64,000 nt of DNA from Lachnospiraceae bacterium XBB1006 (GTDB taxonomy: Bacteria > Bacillota > Clostridia > Lachnospirales > Lachnospiraceae). The position numbers and the translations under genes were made by a program. Below, piece by piece: positions 55,304 to 64,000 of the stretch. Below the pieces are notes generated by a model. That model searched no databases, was not told the DNA's origin, and saw only the letters and a list, made by a program, of their open reading frames with translations. The DNA is taken from positions 62,001-126,000 of the forward strand of contig FOXT01000007.1 of assembly GCA_900115795.1 (NCBI GenBank), in the 5' to 3' direction. Within the stretch, counting starts at the first letter, position 1. Each line of letters starts with the position of its first letter.

Positions 55304-56475
55304 GTCTGTTGCTCCTCATCAAATAACTTACACAGCATCGGGTGTACACCCAAATACTCCATTGCCTCGCGATATCCTGCTTTTGTTTTTTCACCTACAG
55401 CAATGCGCGCTTTTCCTTTCACCGCCCGAATTAAGATATTCTTTGGCGTATGTTCCATATCTATAAATTCCAATAGCTGAACTTGATACCCCTTTTCTTT
55501 TAACACCTCTGCCCGCATCGCATCCGTAAACAATGCCGCACAGCGTTCTTGAATAATGCCATAAGAAAATAATCCGGCCAATGCATGTTCTTTCTTTTCT
55601 TTCTTCATCTGCTGATTCAACTCATGTTGGCAACACGGCACCGACAAAATAATCCGCGCCCCCCATGTTACAGCTTTATACAGCGCATAGTCCGTTGCGG
55701 TATCACAAGCATGTAGCGTTACTACCATATCCACTTGTTCCACCTCTTTGTAGTCTGCTATATCGCCGACCAAAAAATTCAGCTTATTATATCCATAGCT
55801 ATCTCTTAATCTATTACAATGGGCAATAACATCCTCTTTCAAATCCAGTCCAATCATTCGAATGTCATACCCCTTCTTTTCATGTAAATAATAGTACATG
55901 GCAAAGGTCAAATAGGATTTGCCACATCCAAAATCGATAATCACCGCTTCCCGATCCCTTGGAAGACGCTCCTCCACATCACGCACAAATTCTAAAAAGC
56001 GATTAATCTGTTTAAATTTATCTGTCTTACTCGCCACAATCTGTCCCTGCGGAGTAATAACTCCCAAATCCACCAAAAATGGCGCCTTTTCCTCTGGTTC
56101 AATCATGTATTGTTTCTTTCGGTTATGAGATAAATTGGTTTGCTTACCACCATCCTTTTTCTTTTTCTGTTTTATTGTGACGGTATTCTTTTTACTCACC
56201 AATACCGTTGCACTTACGCTGGCGGATTCGAGCTGCAGTTGCTTATATTGCGCCATATAAGACACAATGCTCGTAATTGCCGCTTCTCTTGTCAGGTTTT
56301 CGTGAAATACCTGCTTTTCCGTATAACTAGCAAATTGGAACCACACCTGATTTTGTAGCAGAATCGGGCGGATGTGAATTTTCTTCACTCCGCCCTTAAT
56401 TTTCTGGTTACTAATAACAATCTGTTGTAATTCCGAATTCACTTGCAATTCTAACAGTTTCCTTAGTTCTTCCAT
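55300..56475 (-). CDS. Class I SAM-dependent methyltransferase (Methyltransf_32-like)
   Basis: A 391-residue protein. The Rossmann motif VIIDFGCGKSYLTFAMYYYL (about residue 190), LDLKEDV and the CDTATDYALYKAVTWGA and SVPCCQHELN blocks match the family that includes eukaryotic GSTCD-type methyltransferases; the N-terminal 110 residues and the KKKKDGGK patch may bind nucleic acid. Substrate unknown, perhaps RNA. AGGAG precedes the start. It lies 15 bases behind buk. Confidence 0.85.
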   Translation of the reverse strand: MEELRKLLELQVNSELQQIVISNQKIKGGVKKIHIRPILLQNQVWFQFASYTEKQVFHENLTREAAITSIVSYMAQYKQLQLESASVSATVLVSKKNTVTIKQKKKKDGGKQTNLSHNRKKQYMIEPEEKAPFLVDLGVITPQGQIVASKTDKFKQINRFLEFVRDVEERLPRDREAVIIDFGCGKSYLTFAMYYYLHEKKGYDIRMIGLDLKEDVIAHCNRLRDSYGYNKLNFLVGDIADYKEVEQVDMVVTLHACDTATDYALYKAVTWGARIILSVPCCQHELNQQMKKEKKEHALAGLFSYGIIQERCAALFTDAMRAEVLKEKGYQVQLLEFIDMEHTPKNILIRAVKGKARIAVGEKTKAGYREAMEYLGVHPMLCKLFDEEQQT

Positions 56476-56489
56476 ACTGCTCCTAAAAT

Positions 56490-57560
56490 CTATTCGTAAA
56501 TCTTAGCCTCTTCTTCACCATTCAGCACACGCAAAGCCCCCTGCGCCAACGCTAAAAGCTCGTCCTCTCCAGGATATACACTAACCGGACAAATAAAGGA
56601 TACACGTTTCTTAATATCCTCCATCATTCCCTTATCGTTTGCAACTCCTCCGGTAAGCAAAATCTGGTCAACCTTTCCTTCTAATACCGTCGCCATGGCA
56701 CCAATATCTTTACAAATCTGATAGGAAAAAGCATCTCTTACTAATTTCGCTTCCTTATCACCGCTGTTTGCACGCTTTTCTACTTCAATCATGTTATTGG
56801 TTCCAAGATACGCAACGACACCGCCTTCTCCGGTAACCATACGACTTGCTGTTTTGGCATCCACTTCTCCACTGGTTAATACTCTTACCAAGCCACCTGC
56901 CGGAAGTCCACCGGAACGCTCCGGTGCAAATGCTCCATCGCCATCCAATGCATTGTAAACATCCACAACACGTCCGTGCTTGTGCGCACCAACCGAAACG
57001 CCACCACCCAGGTGCGCCACGATTAGATTTAAATCTTCATATTTCTTTCCACAATCCTTCGCATAACGTTTTGCTATGGCCTTTGCGTTTAATGCATGGA
57101 AAATACTGCATCTTGGCACCTTTGGATGTCCGGAAATTCTCGCAACATCTTCCATTTCATCCACTACAACCGGGTCAACAATGTAAGACGGAATATTTCC
57201 ACATTTGGAAGCAATATCGTGTGCCAGGATTCCTCCAAGGTTGCTGGCATGTTGTCCAGAAACTCCTTCTCTTAAATCCTTTAACAATGCATCGGTTGTT
57301 GCATAGGTACCCGATACGATTGGTTTTACAAGTCCGCCACGTCCTACAATGGCATCAAATCCGGAAAGCTCAATGCCCGCTTCCTCTAGTGTTTTTAAAA
57401 TCACTTCCTGACGAAAATCCTTCTGTTCAATAATCGTCGGGAATTTGGATACTTCCTCTGTCTCATGGTGAATATTTTTTACAAAAACTTCTTTCTCATC
57501 TTCAAATACACCAATCTTGGTGGATGTAGAACCTGGATTAATGGTTAAAATCTTCTTCAT
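56490..57560 (-). CDS. buk: Butyrate kinase
   Basis: A 356-residue acetate/butyrate kinase fold: ILTINPGSTSTKIGVFEDE at the start, VGRGGLVKPIVSGTY, IVAHLGGGVSVGAHKHGRVVD, and LTGGVANDKG. It converts butyryl-phosphate and ADP to butyrate and ATP, the energy-yielding end of the pathway. Gene order ptb-buk (five-base gap) supports the substrate, although acetate and branched-chain acids are also possible. AGGAGG precedes the start. Confidence 0.92.
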   Translation of the reverse strand: MKKILTINPGSTSTKIGVFEDEKEVFVKNIHHETEEVSKFPTIIEQKDFRQEVILKTLEEAGIELSGFDAIVGRGGLVKPIVSGTYATTDALLKDLREGVSGQHASNLGGILAHDIASKCGNIPSYIVDPVVVDEMEDVARISGHPKVPRCSIFHALNAKAIAKRYAKDCGKKYEDLNLIVAHLGGGVSVGAHKHGRVVDVYNALDGDGAFAPERSGGLPAGGLVRVLTSGEVDAKTASRMVTGEGGVVAYLGTNNMIEVEKRANSGDKEAKLVRDAFSYQICKDIGAMATVLEGKVDQILLTGGVANDKGMMEDIKKRVSFICPVSVYPGEDELLALAQGALRVLNGEEEAKIYE

Positions 57561-57564
57561 CTTT

Positions 57565-58485
57565 CTATGCCTCCTGTTTCAAACGCTCAGCTACCATGGC
57601 TGCAAGTACAATTGAATTCATCTTTGTTTCATAGGAATCGGAACGGGATGTCAATACAACCGGAGCTGCTGTTCCCACCAACAATGCACCCGTCTCGGAA
57701 TCTGCAATATGTCCCAGCGCCTTATACAGCGCATTTCCGGTTTCAATATTTGGAACCAAAATAACATCCGCATCTCCCACTATCTTACGATCTGTGGTTC
57801 CCTTATGTTCTGCCGCTTCCTTATCAATTGCCAAATCGAATGCAAGTGGTCCATCAACAATGCATCCGGTAATCTTACCTTCTTCATTCATTTTGGTAAG
57901 TTCTACTGCATCAACCGTTGCCGGCATCTTCGGATTCAATACCTCTACCGCCGCAATTGGCGCAACCTTTGGATTTGGTACGCCACAAGCGTGGGCTACA
58001 ATCACGGCATTTTCCAGAATCTGTTTCTTATCCTCTAACTCCGGATACATATTGAAGGCAGCATCCGTAACAAACAATAAGCGGTTTAATCCTTCTACTT
58101 CAAAGACTCCGACATGTGATAACAGTTTGCCGGTGCGAAGTCCCACTTCCTTATCCAGTACACAACGAAGAACCGTTTTCGTATCAATGATACCCTTCAT
58201 ATACATATCCGCTTTCTTATTATGTACCAATTCCACCGCCTTGCGTGCAGCTTCTGTCTTGTCTTTTACATCCACAATCTGGAACTCATCCAGATTAATG
58301 TCTACACCTTCTGCAGCTTTGCGAATCTCATCCTCATCGCCAAACAAAACAGCATCTGCTACTCCAGCCTTTTTTGCACCGGCAATTGCTTCAAGTACAG
58401 CAGAATCCTGTGCAACTGCAACGCTGATAACTTTGGTATCCAGCTTCTTTGCTTCTTCCCAAATTCTTGTAAACTCTTTCTTCAT
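57565..58485 (-). CDS. ptb: Phosphate butyryltransferase
   Basis: A 306-residue member of the phosphotransacetylase superfamily of the Ptb length, with VAVAQDSAVLEAIAGAKKAGV, LRTGKLLSHVGVFEV, VDGPLAFDLAIDKEAAEHKG and VPNIETGNALYKAL. It exchanges CoA of butyryl-CoA for phosphate. It is 24 bases behind glgB and directly before buk. With the operon at the left end of the window this completes a ptb-buk route to butyrate. Confidence 0.92.
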   Translation of the reverse strand: MKKEFTRIWEEAKKLDTKVISVAVAQDSAVLEAIAGAKKAGVADAVLFGDEDEIRKAAEGVDINLDEFQIVDVKDKTEAARKAVELVHNKKADMYMKGIIDTKTVLRCVLDKEVGLRTGKLLSHVGVFEVEGLNRLLFVTDAAFNMYPELEDKKQILENAVIVAHACGVPNPKVAPIAAVEVLNPKMPATVDAVELTKMNEEGKITGCIVDGPLAFDLAIDKEAAEHKGTTDRKIVGDADVILVPNIETGNALYKALGHIADSETGALLVGTAAPVVLTSRSDSYETKMNSIVLAAMVAERLKQEA

Positions 58486-58508
58486 CCCTTACACTCCTTC
58501 TTTTATTT

Positions 58509-60401
58509 TTAATACTTAAAGATAACGGCCTCGTATCCCTTTAACGGGTAGGCAAAAGAATACTCTCTGCCGTCACATTCACTCTTTTGCGCCATAAAAG
58601 CGACTGCTTCTGACTCTATTGTTCCACCAAATTCTTTCATGGCACTCGATAATACGCGCGTGTACTTCTTATCCTTTGGTACACCAACCCGATAATCCGG
58701 TCGCTCCACCGGAGTAAAATTCAGTACAAACAAAAAGTTATTTCTCTTCGACGGACTCTTCCGCACAAAGCTGAAAATGCTGCGTTCATTGTCCGAGCTG
58801 TTAATCCACTCAAACCCTTGCCAATCATGATCATGACTGTAAAAGGCCGGATATTTATTATAAAGAGATAACAATTGCTGCATGAATTTCTGCATCATGC
58901 GATGCTCCGGTTCATCCAACAAAAACCAGTCTATCTCACGATACTCACTCCACTCCCGGAGCTGTGCAAAATCCTGTCCCATAAACAATAACTTCTTACC
59001 GGGGTGTGCAATAAAAAATGTATACCCCAGCATTAGATTCTTAAATTTATCATATCCCAATCCAGGCATCTTATTTATCATCGAACACTTTAAGTGTACT
59101 ACTTCGTCATGGGATAACACAAGAATATATTTTTCACTTTCGTTATAAGTCATGCCAAAGGTCATCATATTATGATTAAATTTTCTAAAAAGCGGATCTA
59201 ACTTCATGTATTCCAAGAAGTCATGCATCCATCCCATATTCCACTTATAAGTAAAGCCCAAGCCACCTTCCTCCGGTGCCGCAGTTACCTTCGGCCATGC
59301 CGTAGACTCCTCCGCAATCATCATAACTGCCGGATGGCGCTTTTTCATTATACTATTTAGATGCTTAAAAAACTCAATCGCCTCTAAATTCTTATTATCA
59401 CCGTATTTATTGGCTACCCATTCTCCATCTTTCTTACCATAATCCAGATACAACATGGATGCAACTGCATCCACACGCAATCCGTCGATGTGATATTGCT
59501 CTACCCAAAACAGCGCACTAGCAATTAAGAAATTGACTACTTCGTTCTTACCATAGTCAAAAATCTTCGTTCCCCAATCCGGGTGTTCGCCTTTACGTGG
59601 ATCTGCATATTCAAATAACGGCTCTCCATCAAAATCTGCAAGTCCATGTGCATCTCTCGGGAAATGTGCCGGCACCCAATCTAGGATGACGCCAATCCCT
59701 GCCTTGTGAAGCTCATCCACCAAATATGCAAAATCCTCCGGCGTTCCATACCGTGCCGTTGGCGCATAGTATCCGGTTACCTGATATCCCCAGGAACCAT
59801 CAAATGGGTATTCACAAATTCCCATAAATTCCACATGGGTGTATCCCATTTTCTTTACATAGTCTATCAACACTGTCGCAAGCTCTCGATAGGTATACAG
59901 GCTCTCATCTTCCCATCTTCCCGGATGCTTCATAAACGAACCCGGGTGCACTTCATAAATTGCCATGGGATACTCGAAGTCCGTTCTCTTCGCCATCTCA
60001 CGCTGCCATTTTTCATCTCCCCACTTGTGCATAAGGTCCGGCACTACCACAGACGCAGTATCAGGGCGCCGCTGATTATAGCGGGCAAACGGATCTGCCT
60101 TGTACAGTACCTCACCTTTCTTCGTCGTGATGCAGAACTTGTACATATCACCGCTCTTTACCCCGGGAATGAACACCTCGTAGATACCGCCCTCATTCGG
60201 GGTACCCATATCGTTTGCATCTTCCTTCCAATCATTAAAGGAACCAACTACACTTACTTTTGCTGCATGGGGTGCCCAAACGGCAAAAAAGCAGCCTTGT
60301 TCCTTGCTGCTTTTTCCTAAGTGCGCACCTAGCTTATTATATATTTCATAATGTGTTCCATTACCGAATAAATAGCTGTCCATTTCTGTAATATGTTCCA
60401 T
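58509..60401 (-). CDS. glgB: 1,4-alpha-glucan branching enzyme
   Basis: A 630-residue GH13 enzyme. An N-terminal CBM48 domain (FAVWAPHAAKVSVVGSFNDW) is followed by the catalytic barrel (GSWGYQVTGYYAPTARYGTP, nucleophile Asp in IDGLRVDAVASMLY, acid Glu in MIAEESTAWP, LSHDEVVH) and a C-terminal beta domain. It makes 1,6 branches in glycogen. No other glg gene is beside it; instead it lies between a TPR/AAA protein and ptb, which places carbon storage and butyrate energy yield on one message. Confidence 0.96.
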   Translation of the reverse strand: MEHITEMDSYLFGNGTHYEIYNKLGAHLGKSSKEQGCFFAVWAPHAAKVSVVGSFNDWKEDANDMGTPNEGGIYEVFIPGVKSGDMYKFCITTKKGEVLYKADPFARYNQRRPDTASVVVPDLMHKWGDEKWQREMAKRTDFEYPMAIYEVHPGSFMKHPGRWEDESLYTYRELATVLIDYVKKMGYTHVEFMGICEYPFDGSWGYQVTGYYAPTARYGTPEDFAYLVDELHKAGIGVILDWVPAHFPRDAHGLADFDGEPLFEYADPRKGEHPDWGTKIFDYGKNEVVNFLIASALFWVEQYHIDGLRVDAVASMLYLDYGKKDGEWVANKYGDNKNLEAIEFFKHLNSIMKKRHPAVMMIAEESTAWPKVTAAPEEGGLGFTYKWNMGWMHDFLEYMKLDPLFRKFNHNMMTFGMTYNESEKYILVLSHDEVVHLKCSMINKMPGLGYDKFKNLMLGYTFFIAHPGKKLLFMGQDFAQLREWSEYREIDWFLLDEPEHRMMQKFMQQLLSLYNKYPAFYSHDHDWQGFEWINSSDNERSIFSFVRKSPSKRNNFLFVLNFTPVERPDYRVGVPKDKKYTRVLSSAMKEFGGTIESEAVAFMAQKSECDGREYSFAYPLKGYEAVIFKY

Positions 60402-60419
60402 AGCTCTCGCACCTTCCTA

Positions 60420-62612
60420 TCATTGAAAATCTCTTTCGTGGATAATGGTCTTTCCATCCTCCGTCTTCTTCTTCATAAATGCTTTCCTGATGCCTCCCTT
60501 GTCAGCCCTTTCCATTGCTGCATCAATCAACTCTTTCACTTCTGCAACGTAAGTCGCACGATCAACCTTCTGAATGTTGCTGATTCGATTATACAATGCT
60601 AAGATTGCTATCTCCTCGATTTCATACCCGGCTTCATTCGCGTAGCTTTTTGCAAAATGAACCAATTCGTCAATAGTGAATACCGGTATGCTGATTTTAT
60701 AATCGAACTTTGCCGACAAAGATGCTGATTTCATTAACGCCTGTTGCAGACCATCTGCCGTGTCTTCCATAATCACGGTCATGCCTTCCGTATTTCCCTC
60801 TAGTCCTAGAGCCAATCCCTCGGCAGTCTCCTTGTTTAAGTCTCCAGCATTCTCAATGATTAAAAATCCCCCACTGACCTTTGCTAACAGGTCAAGTACA
60901 TTCTTCTGATTCAATACACTCGCTTTAATCTTACCAACGCGCTGTCCCTTGTCACCCGTTTCCTTGCGAAGTGCTTTAATAATCTTAACAGCCAGCTCTG
61001 TCTTACCAGAACCACGGCCTCCTTCTATCAGAAGATTTCCTTCTGTTGAATTAATAGCTTCCTTCTTATGCAAAATCATATCCATTGCCTGATACAATTG
61101 CTGCTCCATGCCATCCACTTTCAGAAAATATGCAAATAACTCTTTCTGTTCCGGAGTTAAGCCCTCTGCCTTCTTCGGTTCTGTTTCCTCCGATTCCACT
61201 TTGGTTTCCGCCACATCTTCTACTTGCGTTTCCTCTTGCAAGTCCTGTTGTGATTCCCCGGCAGTAACTACTTCTTCCGACTCCGGTTCTTGTACCACCG
61301 GCTTTGCTTCCGGCTCTTCCGGCTCTTCCAACTCTACTTCAATGCCATCCTTCGCAGCTTCCTGCATCTTGCGCGTATACTCTTCTTCCATGAGTTGACG
61401 AGGTGTCTTACCAGCCTCAAGCTCCGGAATCACATCATTCAAGCGATCCATAATGCCTTCCGCTTCCTTTAACGCACGCGCCTTTGCTGCTTCAAGCTTC
61501 TTCTGCTCCGCTTTCTCCATAGCCGCCTGTGCTGCCTGCTTCGTCTTCTCCCACTCAAGAAGCACCTCTTCTATGCTCATTTGTCCCGTAATCTGCTTCT
61601 CAAAAGTTGGTGCATCCGGCACATTCAGGCTCATTTGCCCACCTTGTTCCTCACCAAGCATTCCTTGAAAATCGATTTTTAAATGACCATCAATCTCTTC
61701 ATCGGTTGCAATATGACCATACTTATCGTCATCCTTTGCCTCTGCTTCATTCTCTTCCGGCATCTTCAAATATGGAATGGTATTTACCAATTCCTTAATC
61801 TGTTCCATGTGGTTTGATACCGTCTCTTTTTCTGTTGCCTCCATAATACTCTTCATATTATTTGCAAGTTCTTGTTGCAAATTCACCGTATTAAATGTAA
61901 CAGAAGGCGCCGGCACCTCCGGAATCACCTTCGTCCCAGACAAAATTTCGCCACTCAACAACTCCTCATCCGGCGAAACTTCGATTACACCACGCCGTTT
62001 CTGCTTCATTTTGCGAAAAATCTTTTCCTGTTCCGGGCTTAGCGGCTGATAAAGCATCTTTAGTTCCAAAGCCTTCTCAACAAACTTACCCTCTCCATAC
62101 CAAAGAATAATTTCATCGCATAAGTCCACACATAAATCTGCTTTTCCGGCTCTGTGGTAAAGCGCTGCCAATTCATAGGACCAGCGTTCTGAGCCTTCCC
62201 GCTCCTTATATTCCTGCAAAATTTGAATCAGTTCCTCTACCGGTGCACCCTTTGCCCGTTGAATCTGATACTTTAATATATAACGAATGTTGTCCGTAGG
62301 GGAAAACTCCACGAACTCATTGTAATAATCTTCTGCCTCTTCCATATTTCCGGATTTCACCGCTACAATAGCCAATCGATAAATGATGGTCTTTCCAATT
62401 GGCGACCGTTCATAGGCCGCTAAGTACATTTCCTTACTATCTTCATAGCGTCCGGCTTTCTCATAAACCTCCCCGGCAAGGCACAGCGCGGAAACCATGC
62501 GGACTTTCTTCCAATTGATTCCATCAACAAGTGCAATGGCCTCATTTAGCTTTCCTTCCGAAAGGTTCGATTTAATCTCGTCTAATTTTAATTTGTATTC
62601 GTATTTATCCAT
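60420..62612 (-). CDS. TPR protein with long disordered linker and C-terminal AAA-type ATPase
   Basis: A 730-residue cytoplasmic protein. Residues 1-200 are TPR-like helical repeats (AGEVYEKAGRYEDSKEMYLA, SGNMEEAEDYYNEF). Residues 210-480 are acidic and largely disordered, with a Glu/Pro-rich part near 425-480. The C-terminal domain has Walker A GGRGSGKTELAVK (531-538) but a weak Walker B (FLIIENAGDL, no DE pair), like CbxX/ESX-type AAA proteins. It may act as a scaffold. First gene of the unit TPR/AAA-glgB-ptb-buk; the promoter is at 62683-62712. Confidence 0.78.
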   Translation of the reverse strand: MDKYEYKLKLDEIKSNLSEGKLNEAIALVDGINWKKVRMVSALCLAGEVYEKAGRYEDSKEMYLAAYERSPIGKTIIYRLAIVAVKSGNMEEAEDYYNEFVEFSPTDNIRYILKYQIQRAKGAPVEELIQILQEYKEREGSERWSYELAALYHRAGKADLCVDLCDEIILWYGEGKFVEKALELKMLYQPLSPEQEKIFRKMKQKRRGVIEVSPDEELLSGEILSGTKVIPEVPAPSVTFNTVNLQQELANNMKSIMEATEKETVSNHMEQIKELVNTIPYLKMPEENEAEAKDDDKYGHIATDEEIDGHLKIDFQGMLGEEQGGQMSLNVPDAPTFEKQITGQMSIEEVLLEWEKTKQAAQAAMEKAEQKKLEAAKARALKEAEGIMDRLNDVIPELEAGKTPRQLMEEEYTRKMQEAAKDGIEVELEEPEEPEAKPVVQEPESEEVVTAGESQQDLQEETQVEDVAETKVESEETEPKKAEGLTPEQKELFAYFLKVDGMEQQLYQAMDMILHKKEAINSTEGNLLIEGGRGSGKTELAVKIIKALRKETGDKGQRVGKIKASVLNQKNVLDLLAKVSGGFLIIENAGDLNKETAEGLALGLEGNTEGMTVIMEDTADGLQQALMKSASLSAKFDYKISIPVFTIDELVHFAKSYANEAGYEIEEIAILALYNRISNIQKVDRATYVAEVKELIDAAMERADKGGIRKAFMKKKTEDGKTIIHERDFQ

Positions 62613-62682
62613 GACTCCACCTTCTTTGACGGTTACGATTTCTAAAATAGGTATTCTATCCTCAATTTATAATATATATACA

Positions 62683-62712
62683 AGTGTAACACATTCTATG
62701 GTAGCTTGTCAA
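62683..62712 (-). promoter_or_regulatory. Promoter of the TPR/AAA-glgB-ptb-buk unit
   Basis: Minus strand TTGACA (62707-62712), 18 bases, TACACT (62683-62688). The -35 box begins inside the T-tract of the preceding terminator (T run at 62711-62717), so termination of the AI-2E gene and start of this unit share bases. Confidence 0.65.
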
Positions 62713-62766
62713 AAAAATAGTGTCGCAAAACCACAATATCTATTAGATTTATGATTTTTACGACAC
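62711..62766 (-). terminator. Rho-independent terminator of the AI-2E permease gene
   Basis: GTGTCGTAAAA and TTTTGCGACAC pair (62720-62766; one G-U) with a long loop that contains a small inner hairpin; TA and seven T residues follow on the minus strand. Confidence 0.8.
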
Positions 62767-62771
62767 CACAT

Positions 62772-64000
62772 TTAGCAATCTTCTTTTTTATACTTTAACG
62801 TCCGAGTATCCTCGTCTAACAAGTCCACCTCCAAAAAGGCAGCCGAATCCTCCGGAAGATGTTTCCTTCGCAGTCTTGCTTTCACAATTTCATTGAAGAT
62901 ATAGTAAATAACGGCAAATACCGGCACGCCAAACAGCATGCCCAAGAAGCCAAACATACCACTGCCCACCAAAATCGCAAAAATAACCCAGAAAGAAGTA
63001 AGTCCGGTGGATTGTCCCAAAATTTTGGGTCCTAAAATATTTCCATCAAACTGTTGTAAAATCAAAATAATAATCAGGAAAGTAATAGCCTTTGTTGGGC
63101 TTTCCAATAGAATCAGCAAAAAGCTCGGAATTGCTCCTACATAAGGACCAAAAAACGGTATCACATTGGTTACACCAACCACGCAGCTAACAAGCAAAGA
63201 ATACGGCATTCTGACGATCGCTAAAATAATATAGCAAAGCACACCGATTATGATGGAATCTATGATTTTTCCAATGATAAATCCGCTAAAAATACTATGG
63301 GTTCTTCTTGCTGTGCGCACAATAACATTGCCTGTGTGCGCTGGAAATAAGCTGTAAATTATTTTCTTAAACCCACCCAAAAAATGATCTTTCTCAAGCA
63401 ACACGTAGATGCAAATAATCAATCCAATCAAGAAATTCATAATGGCCTTGGCAAACACCAAGATTCCACTGGTTACCTGCGTAATAATTTCCTTTGACTG
63501 AGGCAAAAGATCTGTTCGCAGCCACTTCTCTACATAGCTCGTTCCTTCATTAATAATGGTATCCGCATACTTTGCAAGCACTTCATTCTTCTTCAAAAAA
63601 TCCTGTACCCACTTTGATGTCTCTCGCGCCTGTCCCGGCATTGTAATTGCCAGTCCCTCGATGGTTTCATATAGCTGTGGAACCAAAATCTGAATAAACA
63701 GCAAAATGAACAACACCAATATCAGCATCGCCGTTATAATTCCTATCGTGCGGCTGGCTTTCTGAATCCACGGTTTGCCCTTTGTAATCGCCAAATGGTC
63801 AAGTCCCGCTTCAATTCGGTTCACCAATGGGTTTAACAAATAGGCAAAAATCACACCAATCGAAATCGGTTGTAAAATCGTCATAAATTGACCGATATTA
63901 GCTGATGCACCATTGTATCGTTCAATGAAAAAATATAATACTATGCTCGCCGCTAAAACAATAAACGCAGTAAGCCCCATGGCAAGATATGGACGAATAT
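62772..64000 (-). CDS. AI-2E family transporter, partial at its start
   Basis: A membrane protein of at least 408 residues with about eight helices, including FAYLLNPLVNRIEAGLDHL, GFIIGKIIDSIIIGVLCYI, ILLESPTKAITFLIIILILQQFDGNILGPKIL and GMLFGVPVFAVIYYIFNEIVKARL, the core of the YdbI/AI-2E permease family. Members export small molecules or ions; AI-2 transport is only established for a few. The frame stays open upstream of the internal ATG at 63980 (IRPYLA precedes it), so the true start lies beyond the window edge. Confidence 0.9.
   Translation of the reverse strand, partial: IRPYLAMGLTAFIVLAASIVLYFFIERYNGASANIGQFMTILQPISIGVIFAYLLNPLVNRIEAGLDHLAITKGKPWIQKASRTIGIITAMLILVLFILLFIQILVPQLYETIEGLAITMPGQARETSKWVQDFLKKNEVLAKYADTIINEGTSYVEKWLRTDLLPQSKEIITQVTSGILVFAKAIMNFLIGLIICIYVLLEKDHFLGGFKKIIYSLFPAHTGNVIVRTARRTHSIFSGFIIGKIIDSIIIGVLCYIILAIVRMPYSLLVSCVVGVTNVIPFFGPYVGAIPSFLLILLESPTKAITFLIIILILQQFDGNILGPKILGQSTGLTSFWVIFAILVGSGMFGFLGMLFGVPVFAVIYYIFNEIVKARLRRKHLPEDSAAFLEVDLLDEDTRTLKYKKEDC

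Noticed and set aside
62772-64000. An autoinducer-2 exporter
   Set aside because: The family name is historical; most members have other or unknown substrates, and nothing here points to AI-2.
1-64000. tRNA, rRNA, CRISPR arrays, insertion sequences or prophage genes
   Set aside because: I looked for them and found none that I could support.

Overview
The window looks like a chromosomal core segment of a motile, butyrate-forming Lachnospiraceae bacterium (Firmicutes, Clostridia). The grounds are a complete acetyl-CoA to butyryl-CoA operon, a separate phosphate butyryltransferase/butyrate kinase pair, flagellins with a flagellar-type chaperone, a Gram-positive style Tad pilus locus, and several small families that I associate with this family (DUF6145-, DUF6240-, DUF6382- and DUF5702-like proteins). 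The ptb-buk route plus flagella would fit a Butyrivibrio-like organism or a relative better than Roseburia, but genus cannot be settled from the sequence alone. I found no rRNA, tRNA, CRISPR array, transposase or phage gene. Almost all genes lie on the minus strand.

Layout. 1-4.8 kb: butyrate operon read leftward, thl-crt-(small membrane protein)-hbd-bcd-etfB, with a long leader and strong promoter near 4.97 kb. 5.1-8.7 kb: small genes, including a 59-residue protein with its own promoter and terminator, a macro-domain protein, tcdA, and an ECF transporter S subunit divergent from a truncated MocR-type regulator. 8.7-18.8 kb: a FIST-GGDEF diguanylate cyclase whose 3' end is fused tail-to-tail with the truncated MocR gene; then lysS, greA, dusB-coaX-DUF6145, an SPFH/NfeD pair and a cell wall hydrolase. 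19-21.8 kb: pgi and murG. 21.8-30.4 kb: a three-gene signalling cassette made of an HD-GYP phosphodiesterase, a 1406-residue propeller hybrid kinase with receiver and Hpt domains, and a degenerate HD-GYP protein carrying two copies of an unfamiliar beta-rich domain. 30.5-35.2 kb: C39-like protease, VanRS-like two-component system, mazG, a phosphatase, a YbjQ protein and a MerR regulator. 35.3-37.4 kb: HIT protein, flavodoxin-SCP2 fusion, rhomboid protease. 37.4-45.3 kb: Tad pilus operon. 45.5-55.3 kb: two flagellins, a FliS-like chaperone, a large FliK-like protein and an 843-residue membrane-anchored protein. 55.3-62.6 kb: methyltransferase, buk, ptb, glgB and a TPR/AAA protein in one leftward unit. 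62.8 kb to the end: an AI-2E family permease running off the edge.

How the genes fit together. Butyrate synthesis is split between two operons about 52 kb apart: the first makes butyryl-CoA and feeds electrons through Bcd/EtfAB, the second turns butyryl-CoA into butyrate plus ATP. Surface structures (Tad pili, flagella) and cyclic-di-GMP-type signalling proteins (one GGDEF, one intact and one degenerate HD-GYP) occur close together, which suggests but does not prove that they influence each other. The most unusual items are the signalling cassette at 21.8-30.4 kb, the Cys-rich pseudopilin in the Tad locus, the FliK-like protein behind a hairpin that hides its ribosome binding site, the propeller protein with a degenerate C39 domain, and the tail-to-tail truncation of MocR.
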